DNA of 64,000 nt, from the NCBI RefSeq assembly GCF_032583975.1, contig NZ_JAWHTF010000001.1; one strand, written 5' to 3'. Below the pieces are notes generated by a model. The model made no database searches. It was given only the letters and a program-made list of their open reading frames with translations, and was not told the DNA's origin. The position numbers and the translations under genes were made by a program. The DNA is from Gilvirhabdus luticola (GTDB taxonomy: Bacteria; Bacteroidota; Bacteroidia; Flavobacteriales; Flavobacteriaceae). This document shows positions 44,453-52,922 of the stretch, piece after piece. Position 1 is the stretch's first letter; each line of letters starts with the position of its first letter.

Positions 44453-46456
44453 CTACATCGAGGTTGCTTCGTTAGATAAAACCTCATTCGAATCCTCTAC
44501 TGCCTTTGCAATAAAATCTTGAATATCTTCATTAGTTTCAAGTCCTTTGTTCAATAAAACCTTGAGTGTTATCAATGTTGCTATTCGAGTCCCGACCTTT
44601 TTGGCTGCGGTATTAAACAAAGGGGACAATTCATCGTAGCTAACATTTATAGCTAATTCTTGAATTTCAGCTTTAACTTTTTGTTGCTTGTCTTCTGGGT
44701 AGTTAGTATACTTTTTCCCAAGCTGTTTAATAATATCGATAGCTTTGCGATGATTTTGATTAGAGCTTAAACTTTTTGGGTGTTGATTTTGTTTGTCTGA
44801 TTGTCTAGACCAAGTATCACGTAAGCCAACTGTTTTGTTAAAAATTAAATTCCCTGATGTTGAGTCCTGATCAACATTAAAGTAGCCTAACCTTTGGAAC
44901 TGAAAACTATCGCCTATTTTAGCTTCTTTGAGACTTGGTTCTACCAATGCGTTAATAATTTTTAATGAATTTGGATTGATTAAATCCATAAAATCTTTAT
45001 CTGAATGGCTGTCTGGTGCTTCATCAATAAAAAGTCTATCGTACTCTCTAACTTCAGCATTTAAGGCGTGCCTAACCGATACCCAATGTAAAGTTCCTTT
45101 CACTTTTATCGATTTGTCTTCGGTATAAGTGCAGTGTATTTCAACAATATTTCCATTACTATCTTTAATAACACTTTCACCTTTTATGATGTATGCATTC
45201 TTTAGCCTAACTTGTTTTCCGATTGTTAATCTGAAATATTTTGAATTTGCTTGTTCTTTAAAATCTTCATTTTCAATATATATTTCTCTAGAAAAAGGAA
45301 CTTTTCTAAATCCTGAAGATTCGTCTTCAGGGTTATTTTCTGCATCAAGCCATTCTTCCTTTTCCTTTGGATAATTAGTAATAATTACTTTAACAGGATT
45401 TAAAACAGCCATAACTCTTGGGGCTATTTTATTTAAATCCTCTCGAATACAAAACTCTAATAGAGATACATCTATAACATTATCTCGTTTGGCAACTCCT
45501 ACTGTTTCAACAAATTTTCTAATGGCGTTTGGTGTATAGCCTCTTCTTCTTAAGCCTGATATTGTTGGCATTCTAGGGTCGTCCCATCCTGAAACAATTT
45601 TGTCTTGTACTAGTTTTAATAATTTACGCTTACTCATTATGGTATAGCTTAAATTTAATCTGGCGAATTCACGTTGTTTAGGAAGTAATGGTAATTCTTT
45701 TGATTGATACTTGTAAACATTATGCTTAAACCAATCATAAAGTTTCCTGTGTGGTTTAAACTCTAATGAACAAAGCGAGTGAGATATTTGTTCAATATAA
45801 TCGCTTTCACCATGTGTCCAATCGTACATTGGGTAAATACACCATTGGTTTTTTGTGCGATGATGATGTGCGTGCAATATGCGATACATTAATGGGTCAC
45901 GCATTAACATGTTTGGATCTTGCATATCTATTTTGGCCCGCAATACATGTGTTCCTTCGGCAAATTCACCATTCTTCATGCGCTGGAATAAATCTATATT
46001 TTCTTCAACACTCCTATTGCGATAAGGCCCATCAATACCTGGTTGCGTTGGTGTGCCTTTTTGCTCCGCCATAGCCTCACTAGATTGCGAATCAACATAA
46101 GCTTTACCTTCCTTTATTAATTCTATAGCCCAATCATACAGTTGCTGAAAGTAATCTGATGAATAACATTCGTTTGCCCACTTATACCCTAGCCAAGAGA
46201 TGTCTCTTTTGATTGCATCAACATATTCCTGCTCTTCTTTTGTTGGGTTAGTGTCGTCAAATCTAAGGTTGACAGGTGCATTATATTTTTCCCCTAAACC
46301 AAAGCTTATACCTATAGCTTTTGTATGCCCAATATGTAAATAACCATTTGGCTCTGGTGGAAATCTAAATCGCAAAGAAGATTGAGGTAGTCCATTTTTT
46401 AGATCTTCTTCAATAATATGCTCTATAAAATTTAACGATTTGGTTTCTTCGCTCAT
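44453..46456 (-). CDS. glnS: Glutaminyl-tRNA synthetase with extra C-terminal domain
   Basis: Charges tRNA-Gln. The class I core is complete: RFRFPPEPNGYLHIGHTKAI (HIGH), and LSYTIMSKRKLLKLV (MSK loop), ending with the beta-barrel anticodon domain at GLRDTW (residue 549), the usual end of the bacterial enzyme. Another 118 residues follow: a Gln/Asn/Lys-rich linker and a helical part (HRKAIDIIKQLGKKYTNYP... KKVGTRIATLITLKVLLNKGL) that resembles YqeY/GatB-like tRNA-binding tails seen on some GlnRS, but I could not verify that. Length 667 against 554 in E. coli. Confidence 0.95.
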   Translation of the reverse strand: MSEETKSLNFIEHIIEEDLKNGLPQSSLRFRFPPEPNGYLHIGHTKAIGISFGLGEKYNAPVNLRFDDTNPTKEEQEYVDAIKRDISWLGYKWANECYSSDYFQQLYDWAIELIKEGKAYVDSQSSEAMAEQKGTPTQPGIDGPYRNRSVEENIDLFQRMKNGEFAEGTHVLRAKIDMQDPNMLMRDPLMYRILHAHHHRTKNQWCIYPMYDWTHGESDYIEQISHSLCSLEFKPHRKLYDWFKHNVYKYQSKELPLLPKQREFARLNLSYTIMSKRKLLKLVQDKIVSGWDDPRMPTISGLRRRGYTPNAIRKFVETVGVAKRDNVIDVSLLEFCIREDLNKIAPRVMAVLNPVKVIITNYPKEKEEWLDAENNPEDESSGFRKVPFSREIYIENEDFKEQANSKYFRLTIGKQVRLKNAYIIKGESVIKDSNGNIVEIHCTYTEDKSIKVKGTLHWVSVRHALNAEVREYDRLFIDEAPDSHSDKDFMDLINPNSLKIINALVEPSLKEAKIGDSFQFQRLGYFNVDQDSTSGNLIFNKTVGLRDTWSRQSDKQNQHPKSLSSNQNHRKAIDIIKQLGKKYTNYPEDKQQKVKAEIQELAINVSYDELSPLFNTAAKKVGTRIATLITLKVLLNKGLETNEDIQDFIAKAVEDSNEVLSNEATSM

Positions 46457-46523
46457 GAGTTTTTAATAAGTTTACAAAGTTATCAAAATACGTGTTATTT
46501 TTTCACTTATAAATTCTAATATA

Positions 46524-46886
46524 TTGGGAATAGTCAAAATTGAAAATATCAGGGTTTTCGCCTATCATGGTTGCTTGGTTGAAGAAAAAAAAATAGGGAG
46601 CGACTACAGGGTTGATTTAAAGGTTAATGCAAGCCTTAAAAAATCTTCACAAACCGATATGCTTCATGATACGGTAGATTATGTGTTTTTAAACAAAGTT
46701 GTTAAAGAAGAAATGCAAAAACCATCACATTTGCTAGAAACTGTTGCAGAACGTATTTTAAATAGGGTAATTAAAGAGCATGAATTGGTCGACAAAGCTA
46801 CTGTATGGATAAGTAAGCTAAATCCTCCTATAGGTGGTGATGTTGAAAAGGTAACTATTAAAATGACTGAAAAGCGCAAAAAATAA
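46524..46886 (+). CDS. folB: Dihydroneopterin aldolase
   Basis: Makes 6-hydroxymethyl-dihydropterin in folate synthesis. IENIRVFAYHGCLVEEKKIGSDYRVDL is the family start, the active-site Tyr and Glu being in AYHGCLVEE; LLETVAERILNRV and KLNPPIGGDVEKVTIKM follow. Length 120 residues is normal. The start is TTG at 46524 (GIVKIENI), since no ATG or GTG precedes the conserved part. It is followed by tRNA-Cys, 51 bp away, with its own promoter. Confidence 0.93.
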   Translation: MGIVKIENIRVFAYHGCLVEEKKIGSDYRVDLKVNASLKKSSQTDMLHDTVDYVFLNKVVKEEMQKPSHLLETVAERILNRVIKEHELVDKATVWISKLNPPIGGDVEKVTIKMTEKRKK

Positions 46887-46895
46887 GTTGTTATC

Positions 46896-46925
46896 TTTGT
46901 TAACCCTTAATTTTTTTTACATTTG
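46896..46925 (+). promoter_or_regulatory. Promoter of tRNA-Cys (-33/-7 pair)
   Basis: TTTG at 46896-46899 and TACATTTG at 46918-46925 match the Bacteroidetes TTTG / TAnnTTTG pair with an 18-nt spacer. The expected start site, a few bases on, lies just before the tRNA at 46938. Confidence 0.7.
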
Positions 46926-46937
46926 CAATCAAAATTA

Positions 46938-47008
46938 GGCGTCTTGGCCGAGTGGCTAGGCAGGGCTCTGCAAAAGCTCGTACAGCGGTTCGAATCCGCT
47001 AGACGCCT
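46938..47008 (+). tRNA. tRNA-Cys (GCA)
   Basis: A 71-nt cloverleaf: acceptor stem GGCGTCT/AGACGCC, D-arm TGGCCGAGTGGCTA, anticodon arm GGGCTCTGCAAAAGCTC with anticodon GCA, TpsiC arm AGCGGTTCGAATCCGCT, discriminator T (U73, an identity element for cysteine). No encoded CCA (TCA follows). Confidence 0.95.
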
Positions 47009-47012
47009 CAAA

Positions 47013-47045
47013 AAAAGCCTTTAGAAATTTACTCTGGAGGCTTTT
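47013..47045 (+). terminator. Terminator after tRNA-Cys
   Basis: AAAAGCCT (47013-47020) pairs with AGGCTTTT (47038-47045), 17-nt loop. It overlaps the end of the converging LysE gene and may serve both. Confidence 0.65.
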
Positions 47046-47724
47046 CGTTTATTGGATTAAATTGCTCTATTTTGTCTTTAATTAATTCTTTTTCATTAGG
47101 AAAGAATCCTTGAACCAACAGTAAAATCCCAAAACCTAAAATCACTAATGCAATTATCTTTTTGGTTTTAAAAATTAACCGAGGTGTTAACTTATTTTTG
47201 AGCGTTTTTGCAACCAATATTTTAAAAACGTCTACAATGAAATAAACCACGAGTATAGTTATTAAAAACACAAAAATGCCATCTGTGCTATTGGTTAAAG
47301 AATTGCCTATTAAAATAAAGCCAAGCCAACCTAGTAAGACACCAATATTAATAAAGTTTAATAAAAATCCTTTTAAAAAAAGTTTTCCGTAGTTTTTTTG
47401 AATTTCTACTTTATGGTATTCTTTAACTATAGATCTAAATGATTTTGATGTTTTAATAAAAGTGATAAACCCATAGGCTACCAATAAAACCCCACCAAAA
47501 ATCAAGAAGCTTGGATCGTCTTTTACCTTTTCAAGAAGTCTATTGGTGCTGTAAAAAGCAACTAAAATAAAAACAATATCTGCGAGAATAACTCCTAGAT
47601 CGAATATAAGGGCGCTTTTAAATCCTTTGGTGGCACCGGTTTCAAGCAAGACAAAAAAAACAGGCCCTATGGTAAACGATAGGATGATACCAAAAGGAAT
47701 CGCAGATATTATATCGTTCATCAT
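47029..47724 (-). CDS. LysE-family amino-acid/metabolite exporter
   Basis: A 231-residue protein with six hydrophobic helices of the LysE/RhtB type. SAIPFGIILSFTIGPVFFVLLETGATKGFKSALIFDLGVILADI near the N-terminus is the family hallmark (GP in helix one, followed by a Gly-rich helix). Substrate unknown. It lies after the gene for the head-GIN protein with 27 bp spacing, perhaps in one transcript. Confidence 0.88.
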   Translation of the reverse strand: MMNDIISAIPFGIILSFTIGPVFFVLLETGATKGFKSALIFDLGVILADIVFILVAFYSTNRLLEKVKDDPSFLIFGGVLLVAYGFITFIKTSKSFRSIVKEYHKVEIQKNYGKLFLKGFLLNFINIGVLLGWLGFILIGNSLTNSTDGIFVFLITILVVYFIVDVFKILVAKTLKNKLTPRLIFKTKKIIALVILGFGILLLVQGFFPNEKELIKDKIEQFNPINEKPPE

Positions 47725-47751
47725 AAAACTCTATTATTTAATCGCCAACCA

Positions 47752-48426
47752 TTAATCCATGTGTTTAATTCGTCCGCCTAAAACTTTATTTTCATCAACT
47801 CTTTCGGGGTTTCCATAAATATAAATATCTCCTCCAGCCCTAACTTTAGCGTTGACTAATGTTGATGCTTTTACATGCGCCTCTCCTGCTGCTCTAATAG
47901 AAACATCTGTGAATTCTGTTTCAAGATTTTGGGCCTTATAGGTTCCTCCTGTGTAAATGGAGACATCCTGATGTTTTGCTTTTCCGTAGGCCTGAACACT
48001 AGCTCCTGTAACAGATCTTATGTTTGCATAAGTGACATCTATCTTCGCTTTTATAAAAGCACCTTCTTGAGCATTTAAATCTATTTCATACTGCTTAATT
48101 TCGTCTTCTGAATGAATGTATGCGCCTTCATTGGCATCTATAACATCAATATTTGTGTAATATAAATTGATTCGGGTATCTTCACCGTTGAATATTTTTT
48201 CTAAAGCCATTCTTATTTTTAGCTTTCCATCTTTGTTTATAAACAAAACATCTTCGGTATTCTTCCCTAAAATTACTATTTTGTTTTCATCAGACTTAAT
48301 AAGTTTTACTTCAATTAAATCATAGACTTTAAGCGATTTAAATTCTCCTACTTTTTTTTCTATTCCTTTTTGGGAAAAAGCAACTAAAGAAATAAGCATT
48401 GTTAAGGTTAAGACTAAATTTTTCAT
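47752..48426 (-). CDS. Secreted head-GIN (DUF2807) domain protein
   Basis: A 224-residue exported protein. Signal peptide (1-18, VLTLTMLISLVAFSQ), then the DUF2807 right-handed beta-helix-like repeat: VGEFKSLKVYDLIEVKLIKSD begins it, and NAQEGAFIKAKIDVTYANIRS, GASVQAYGKAKHQDVSIYTGGTYKAQ, AAGEAHVKAS, RAGGDIYIYGNPERVDENKVLGG show the repeat. The family is common in Bacteroidetes envelopes; function not known. Confidence 0.88.
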   Translation of the reverse strand: MKNLVLTLTMLISLVAFSQKGIEKKVGEFKSLKVYDLIEVKLIKSDENKIVILGKNTEDVLFINKDGKLKIRMALEKIFNGEDTRINLYYTNIDVIDANEGAYIHSEDEIKQYEIDLNAQEGAFIKAKIDVTYANIRSVTGASVQAYGKAKHQDVSIYTGGTYKAQNLETEFTDVSIRAAGEAHVKASTLVNAKVRAGGDIYIYGNPERVDENKVLGGRIKHMD

Positions 48427-48463
48427 TTTTACTGTTTTATTTAATGGATTAAAGAATTAATTT

Positions 48464-48763
48464 TTAACCAACTCTAACGGCTGTTCCTGTTACAGATACC
48501 ATTATATACATAGATGATGGAAATGTTTCTACATCAACACTTATACCAACTATAGCATTTGCATTCAATTTTTTTGCGTTTTCTTTTATTTTTTGAAATG
48601 CTTCTTCTTTTATTTGAAGAACACTTTCCTCTAAAGAGTTAAAATATTTTTCAACATTAAATGTAAAAGTAGCTTTTCTTGCGTTAACGCCAACACCTGA
48701 AACAATACCTAAATAATCTTGTATTTTAAAGCCTTCAATAGTGTCTGTTGTTGTTAAAACCAT
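48464..48763 (-). CDS. YbjQ-like (UPF0145/DUF74) small protein
   Basis: A 99-residue protein of the YbjQ family, which form pentameric rings and have been called heavy-metal-binding; function not established. MVLTTTDTIEGFKIQDYLGIVSG, AFQKIKENAKKLNANAIVGISVD and SVTGTAVRV are family signatures. It lies 24 bp downstream of rnr, so probably in the rnr transcript. Confidence 0.88.
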   Translation of the reverse strand: MVLTTTDTIEGFKIQDYLGIVSGVGVNARKATFTFNVEKYFNSLEESVLQIKEEAFQKIKENAKKLNANAIVGISVDVETFPSSMYIMVSVTGTAVRVG

Positions 48764-48787
48764 GATAAAATTTTATAGTGTAAAAAG

Positions 48788-51025
48788 TTAATGATTGTCT
48801 TCGTTTTTACCAATTAAATTAAAATCTAAATGTTTTTTTATAAGATCAGTTTCTTTAACCTTAACCAAAACTTCATCTCCTAATTGGTATGTATTTTTAG
48901 TATTCCTGCCGACCAAAGCATATTGGCTTTCATCAAAATCGTAATGATCGTCTTTAATGTCTCTAATTCTTACCATGCCTTCGCATTTATTGGAAATAAT
49001 TTCTACATAAATTCCCCAATCTGTCACACCAGATATCACACCAAGAAACTCTTCGTCTTGATGGTCTTGCATAAACTTAATTTGCATGTATTTTATAGAA
49101 TCTCTTTCAGCTTTTGTCGCAAGATATTCCATATTACTAGAGTGCTGGCATTTTTCTTCGTAGATGTCTTCATTTACAGATTTTTGGCCATCTAAATAAT
49201 GTTGTAATAAACGATGTGCCATCACGTCAGGATAACGCCTAATTGGTGACGTAAAATGACTATAATAATCGAAAGCTAAACCATAATGACCAATATTTTG
49301 TGTGGTGTATTCTGCCTTACTCATGCTTCTAATAGCCAAAGTATCCACTAAATTCTGTTCTTTTTTCCCAACAACATCTTGTAATAAATTATTTAGTGAT
49401 GTTGTTATAGACTTTCTGTCTTTAAAGTTGAGCTTATAACCAAATTTAGAAACAATACCTTGTAAAGCAGCTAATTTACTATCATCGGGCTCATCATGAA
49501 CACGATATATAAATGTCTTTTTAGGGTTTTGTTTACCAATATATTCTGCCACTTTTTTATTTGCAAGAAGCATAAACTCTTCTATTAGCTTATTTGCTTC
49601 TTTACTTGTTTTAATAAAAACACCTATTGGATTATTTTCTTCGTCTAAATTAAACTTTACTTCTACTTTATCAAAGGAGATTGCTCCAGAACTCATGCGT
49701 TTTTTACGCATAATTTTAGCAAGTTCATCAAGTTTAAGTATTGCTTGCGCAATTTCTGGCGAAGTTTGATAATCTTTTCCTGTTAATGAAACTTCAGATG
49801 GAATATTGGTATCTATTTTATGTAATTGAGATGTTTCGACTGCGCTCATGGTGATATTTTTTTCAATGATTGCTTGCGCTTCTTCATAAGCGAATCTTGT
49901 ATCAGAATACGTGACCGTTCTACCAAACCATTGATTCTTAACCTCTGCTTTATCATTCATTTGAAAAACAGCAGAAAACGTATACTTTTCCTCGTGTGGT
50001 CTTAAAGAACATGCATTGTTTGATAATATCTCTGGAAGCATTGGCACTACACGATCTACTAAATAAACAGACGTTGCCCGTTCATAAGCTTCATCATCTA
50101 GAACCGTATTAGGTTGTAAATAATGTGATACATCTGCAATATGAATTCCTATTTCAAATAATCCGTTTTCAAGAACTTGAAAAGATAATGCATCATCAAA
50201 GTCTTTTGCGTCTTTTGGATCTATAGTAAAGGTTAATACTTTACGCATGTCCCTTCGTTTAGCAATTTCTTCTTTTGTAATAGATGTATCAATTTTGTTA
50301 GCATAATCTTCTACTTCGTGAGGAAACTCATAAGGTAAACCGTATTCGGCTAAAATGGAGTGGATTTCAGTATTGTGCTCTCCAGGTTTTCCTAGAACTT
50401 TAAGCACTTTTCCGTAAGGAGAATCAGCCTTTTCTGGCCAATCTTCAAGTTTTACTAAAACTTTATCACCATCTTCTGCTTTATTTATTTTATTGATAGG
50501 TACAAAAATATCTTTATACATTTTGTTGCTATCTGCAATAACAAAGGCATAACTTTTATGAATCTGAATGACGCCAACGTAATCGCTTTTTGCTCTTTTT
50601 AAAACTTTTGTAATTTCTCCTTCAAATCTGCCTCGTCTTGACCTTTTATATACATAAAGCTCAACCTCATCACCATCTAGAGCACGATTAATATTATTTG
50701 AAGCTATATAAATATCTTCTTCAAAATCATCGCAAATAACGTATCCTGAACCTTTTTGTGATATATCTAAAATTCCTGTATGATACTCGGTATTAACAAT
50801 CGCTTTAAATTTACCTCGTTCTACTTCTTCAATTTCTTGTTTTGCTTTTAATTGTTGAAGTTTTTTAATAATTTGATTTCTGCTACTTGCATCGTTAACA
50901 CCAAGTTTAGCAGCTATTTGTTTATAATTAAAGGATTGGTTTCTATCTTTTTTTAAAATACTTAAGATCGTATTTGTAAGGTTGGAAATCTTGTTAGATG
51001 ATTTCCTTTTTTTCTTTCTTGTCAT
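48788..51025 (-). CDS. rnr: Ribonuclease R
   Basis: Processive 3'-5' exoribonuclease for structured RNA. N-terminal winged-helix part (about 1-70), cold-shock domains, then the RNB catalytic domain with TIDPKDAKDFDDALSF (metal-binding Asp residues), VERATSVYLVDRVVPMLPE and HFTSPIRRYPDVMAHRLLQHY, and a C-terminal S1 domain (about 650-735, FLGVISGVTDWGIYVEI). Length 745 residues, short of the Lys-rich tail of E. coli RNase R (813). A near-palindrome lies 14-31 bp upstream of its ATG. Confidence 0.96.
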   Translation of the reverse strand: MTRKKKRKSSNKISNLTNTILSILKKDRNQSFNYKQIAAKLGVNDASSRNQIIKKLQQLKAKQEIEEVERGKFKAIVNTEYHTGILDISQKGSGYVICDDFEEDIYIASNNINRALDGDEVELYVYKRSRRGRFEGEITKVLKRAKSDYVGVIQIHKSYAFVIADSNKMYKDIFVPINKINKAEDGDKVLVKLEDWPEKADSPYGKVLKVLGKPGEHNTEIHSILAEYGLPYEFPHEVEDYANKIDTSITKEEIAKRRDMRKVLTFTIDPKDAKDFDDALSFQVLENGLFEIGIHIADVSHYLQPNTVLDDEAYERATSVYLVDRVVPMLPEILSNNACSLRPHEEKYTFSAVFQMNDKAEVKNQWFGRTVTYSDTRFAYEEAQAIIEKNITMSAVETSQLHKIDTNIPSEVSLTGKDYQTSPEIAQAILKLDELAKIMRKKRMSSGAISFDKVEVKFNLDEENNPIGVFIKTSKEANKLIEEFMLLANKKVAEYIGKQNPKKTFIYRVHDEPDDSKLAALQGIVSKFGYKLNFKDRKSITTSLNNLLQDVVGKKEQNLVDTLAIRSMSKAEYTTQNIGHYGLAFDYYSHFTSPIRRYPDVMAHRLLQHYLDGQKSVNEDIYEEKCQHSSNMEYLATKAERDSIKYMQIKFMQDHQDEEFLGVISGVTDWGIYVEIISNKCEGMVRIRDIKDDHYDFDESQYALVGRNTKNTYQLGDEVLVKVKETDLIKKHLDFNLIGKNEDNH

Positions 51026-51038
51026 TTATTTCATCTTG

Positions 51039-51056
51039 TTTCCACAACTGTGGAAA
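51039..51056. promoter_or_regulatory. Inverted repeat upstream of rnr, DnaA-box-like arms
   Basis: TTTCCACA and TGTGGAAA, 8-bp perfect arms separated by AC, 14 bp before the rnr ATG. The arms are one change from TTATCCACA-type DnaA boxes; an operator or mRNA hairpin are equally possible. Confidence 0.4.
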
Positions 51057-51079
51057 TCTTATTAATTATTTTGTTTTAA

Positions 51080-51167
51080 AAGTATTGATTTTTATTGTTT
51101 GGACGAACTTTAACTCACGTGAAGCAGATTTAAAATTAGGTGAATTCTTTTAAATCAATCTTTTAAG
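51080..51167. repeat. Dispersed repeat, copy A (partner at 54484-54572)
   Basis: An 88-bp stretch highly similar to copy B, including an identical 20-mer TGAATTCTTTTAAATCAATC. Copy A also carries TAACTCACGTGAAGCA, which matches parS at 12 of 16 positions. Between the LRR gene and rnr. Confidence 0.75.
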
Positions 51168-51196
51168 ACTGGTGCAAAGCTACACTTTAAATATTA

Positions 51197-51233
51197 AATA
51201 GTGTTTTCTTAAGGCTAAATAATAAAAAAGGCT
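51197..51233. repeat. 37-bp repeat beside terminator (partner at 52844-52880)
   Basis: AATAGTGTTTTCTTAAGGCT and the 17 bases after it recur at 52844-52880 with two changes in 37. Both copies end in a terminator stem of a T9SS gene. Confidence 0.8.
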
Positions 51234-51251
51234 GTATTAATACAACCTTTT
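51226..51251 (-). terminator. Terminator of the leucine-rich repeat gene
   Basis: On the minus strand AAAAGGTTGTA...TACAGCCTTTT (one G-U pair), then TTATTATTT. It ends 18 bp after the stop codon. Confidence 0.8.
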
Positions 51252-51269
51252 AAAAGTCTTAATTAGAGT

Positions 51270-52733
51270 TTATTGTTTTATAATCTGTTTTGTTGCTTTT
51301 CCTTTATCTGTTAAAACTTCAACATAGTAGATTCCAGATTGAAAGCTATTTATAGCTATTTCTTTAGAATTTGTGGTTAGCATATTCTGACCTAAACTAT
51401 TATAAATATTAATCTTTTGTAATTCAAGATCATTGTTAATACTAATATTAAATAAATCTTTTACTGGATTTGGATATAATTGTAAAGCTATTAATAGATT
51501 AATTTCTGCTGTACTTAAAGCTTGGATTAGAAACTCTTCCCAGACGTTTTCAAATTGGTATAATGTTTCTGAACCAGAAGGAACAAATAATGGCATACCT
51601 TCTATATTTACATTTAAAAATACATTAGAATTTATTATTGGTGGTGTCGGCATTCGGGCTGTTACACTTGTTAAGCTAGTACAATCTTGAAAAGCAAAAT
51701 CACTTATACTTGTAAGACTTGCAGGAAGATCAATACTTATTAAACTAGTACATGACTGAAATGATCCTTGTCCTATACTAGTAAGACCATTAGATAGACT
51801 AACACTTGTCAAACTAGTACAATCACGAAAAGCAAAACCATTTATACTTGTAAGGCTTGCAGGTAGACTAACACTTGTTAATCCAGTAGAACGAAATGCA
51901 CTAGAACCTATAGTAGTAAGACTTGATGGAAAATTTACACTGATCAAGTTTGAACAATAACCAAAAGCACTCATATTAATTACAGTTATGTTTTCTGGTA
52001 TATCAACACTTATTAATCCTGCACTAGTAAAAGCGAAATCTGCTATGTTAGTAAGACTATTTGGTAAATTAACGCTTGTTAAACTTGTACAATAACCGAA
52101 AGCTGATTCTCCTATAGTAGTAAGACTTGATGGAAAATTTATATTTGTTAAGTTAGTACAATTATTAAAAACATAATTATCTATACTAGTTAGGTTATCT
52201 GGTAAGACAACATTCGTTAGGCTCGCACAAGATTGAAATGATCCTTGTCCTATACTAGTAAGACCTTCTGGTAAACTAGCACTTGCTAGACTAGCACAAT
52301 TACCAAAAGCAGAACTTCCTATACTATTAAGACTTATTGGAAAATTTACACTTGTTAAGTTAGTACAATTATAAAAAACAGCAGAATCAATACTAATAAG
52401 ACCCTCTGGTAAAGTAATACTTGTTAAACCTGTACAATTATTAAAAGCATTAACACCAATAGTAGTAATACTTGTTGGAAAACTAATACTTGTAATATCT
52501 ATACAACCTATAAAACCAGTGGTTTCTATACTAGTTACTGTATATGTTATACTATTATCTTCAACTGTTTCAGGTATATTTAATGCACCTGTTGGGCAGG
52601 TACTATTTCCTTTTTTTACCGAGACGTTTGTTCCATCAGTAACAGTATATTCTAATCCATCTATAGTAAAGGTCTGTGAGTAGTTTAAAGTGATACAAAA
52701 TACACATATAAATGAGAGTAATAATTGTTTCAT
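51270..52733 (-). CDS. BspA-like leucine-rich repeat protein with T9SS sorting domain
   Basis: A 487-residue secreted protein. Signal peptide about 1-18, then a short lead (FTIDGLEYTVTDGTNVSVKKG), then about 13-15 BspA/TpLRR repeats of roughly 23 residues from residue 60 to 370 (unit like LTSVNLPNSLTNIADFAF), most with a repeated Cys-Thr (NCTSL). The last 75 residues are a T9SS type A domain (LYPNPVKDLFNISI, NSLGQNML, SFQSGIYYVEVLTDKGKATKQI). Such proteins often act in adhesion or binding. The repeats are so alike that unequal crossing-over could alter copy number. Confidence 0.9.
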   Translation of the reverse strand: MKQLLLSFICVFCITLNYSQTFTIDGLEYTVTDGTNVSVKKGNSTCPTGALNIPETVEDNSITYTVTSIETTGFIGCIDITSISFPTSITTIGVNAFNNCTGLTSITLPEGLISIDSAVFYNCTNLTSVNFPISLNSIGSSAFGNCASLASASLPEGLTSIGQGSFQSCASLTNVVLPDNLTSIDNYVFNNCTNLTNINFPSSLTTIGESAFGYCTSLTSVNLPNSLTNIADFAFTSAGLISVDIPENITVINMSAFGYCSNLISVNFPSSLTTIGSSAFRSTGLTSVSLPASLTSINGFAFRDCTSLTSVSLSNGLTSIGQGSFQSCTSLISIDLPASLTSISDFAFQDCTSLTSVTARMPTPPIINSNVFLNVNIEGMPLFVPSGSETLYQFENVWEEFLIQALSTAEINLLIALQLYPNPVKDLFNISINNDLELQKINIYNSLGQNMLTTNSKEIAINSFQSGIYYVEVLTDKGKATKQIIKQ

Positions 52734-52843
52734 ATCTTATAAGTAATTGGTTGTATGATAAATATACAAAAATTTAAAGAAAAAACTTACTTCATATTTT
52801 TGACATACTAGACTTATGTATAATATATACTACATAATTATTT

Positions 52844-52880
52844 AATAGTGTTCTCTTAAGGTTAAATAATAAAAAAGGCT
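52844..52880. repeat. 37-bp repeat beside terminator (partner at 51197-51233)
   Basis: Same 37-bp element as at 51197, 35 of 37 positions identical, ending in the next terminator stem. This suggests the 3' regions of the two genes were copied together. Confidence 0.8.
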
Positions 52881-52898
52881 TACGTTAAACCGTAAGCC
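52877..52898 (-). terminator. Terminator of the FG-GAP-like gene
   Basis: On the minus strand GGCTTACG, a 6-nt loop, CGTAAGCC, then TTTTTTATTATTTAACC. Ends 25 bp after the stop codon. Confidence 0.92.
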
Positions 52899-52922
52899 TC
52901 AAAATATTATCTATATCGTTTT

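Noticed and set aside
46524..46886. A longer folB with an upstream ATG start
   Set aside because: No in-frame ATG precedes the conserved N-terminus; TTG is the only fitting start.
51600..52560. Regular short repeats that could suggest a CRISPR array
   Set aside because: The periodicity of about 69 bp is in frame and encodes leucine-rich repeats; units are diverged, with no conserved direct repeat and spacer pattern, and no cas genes.
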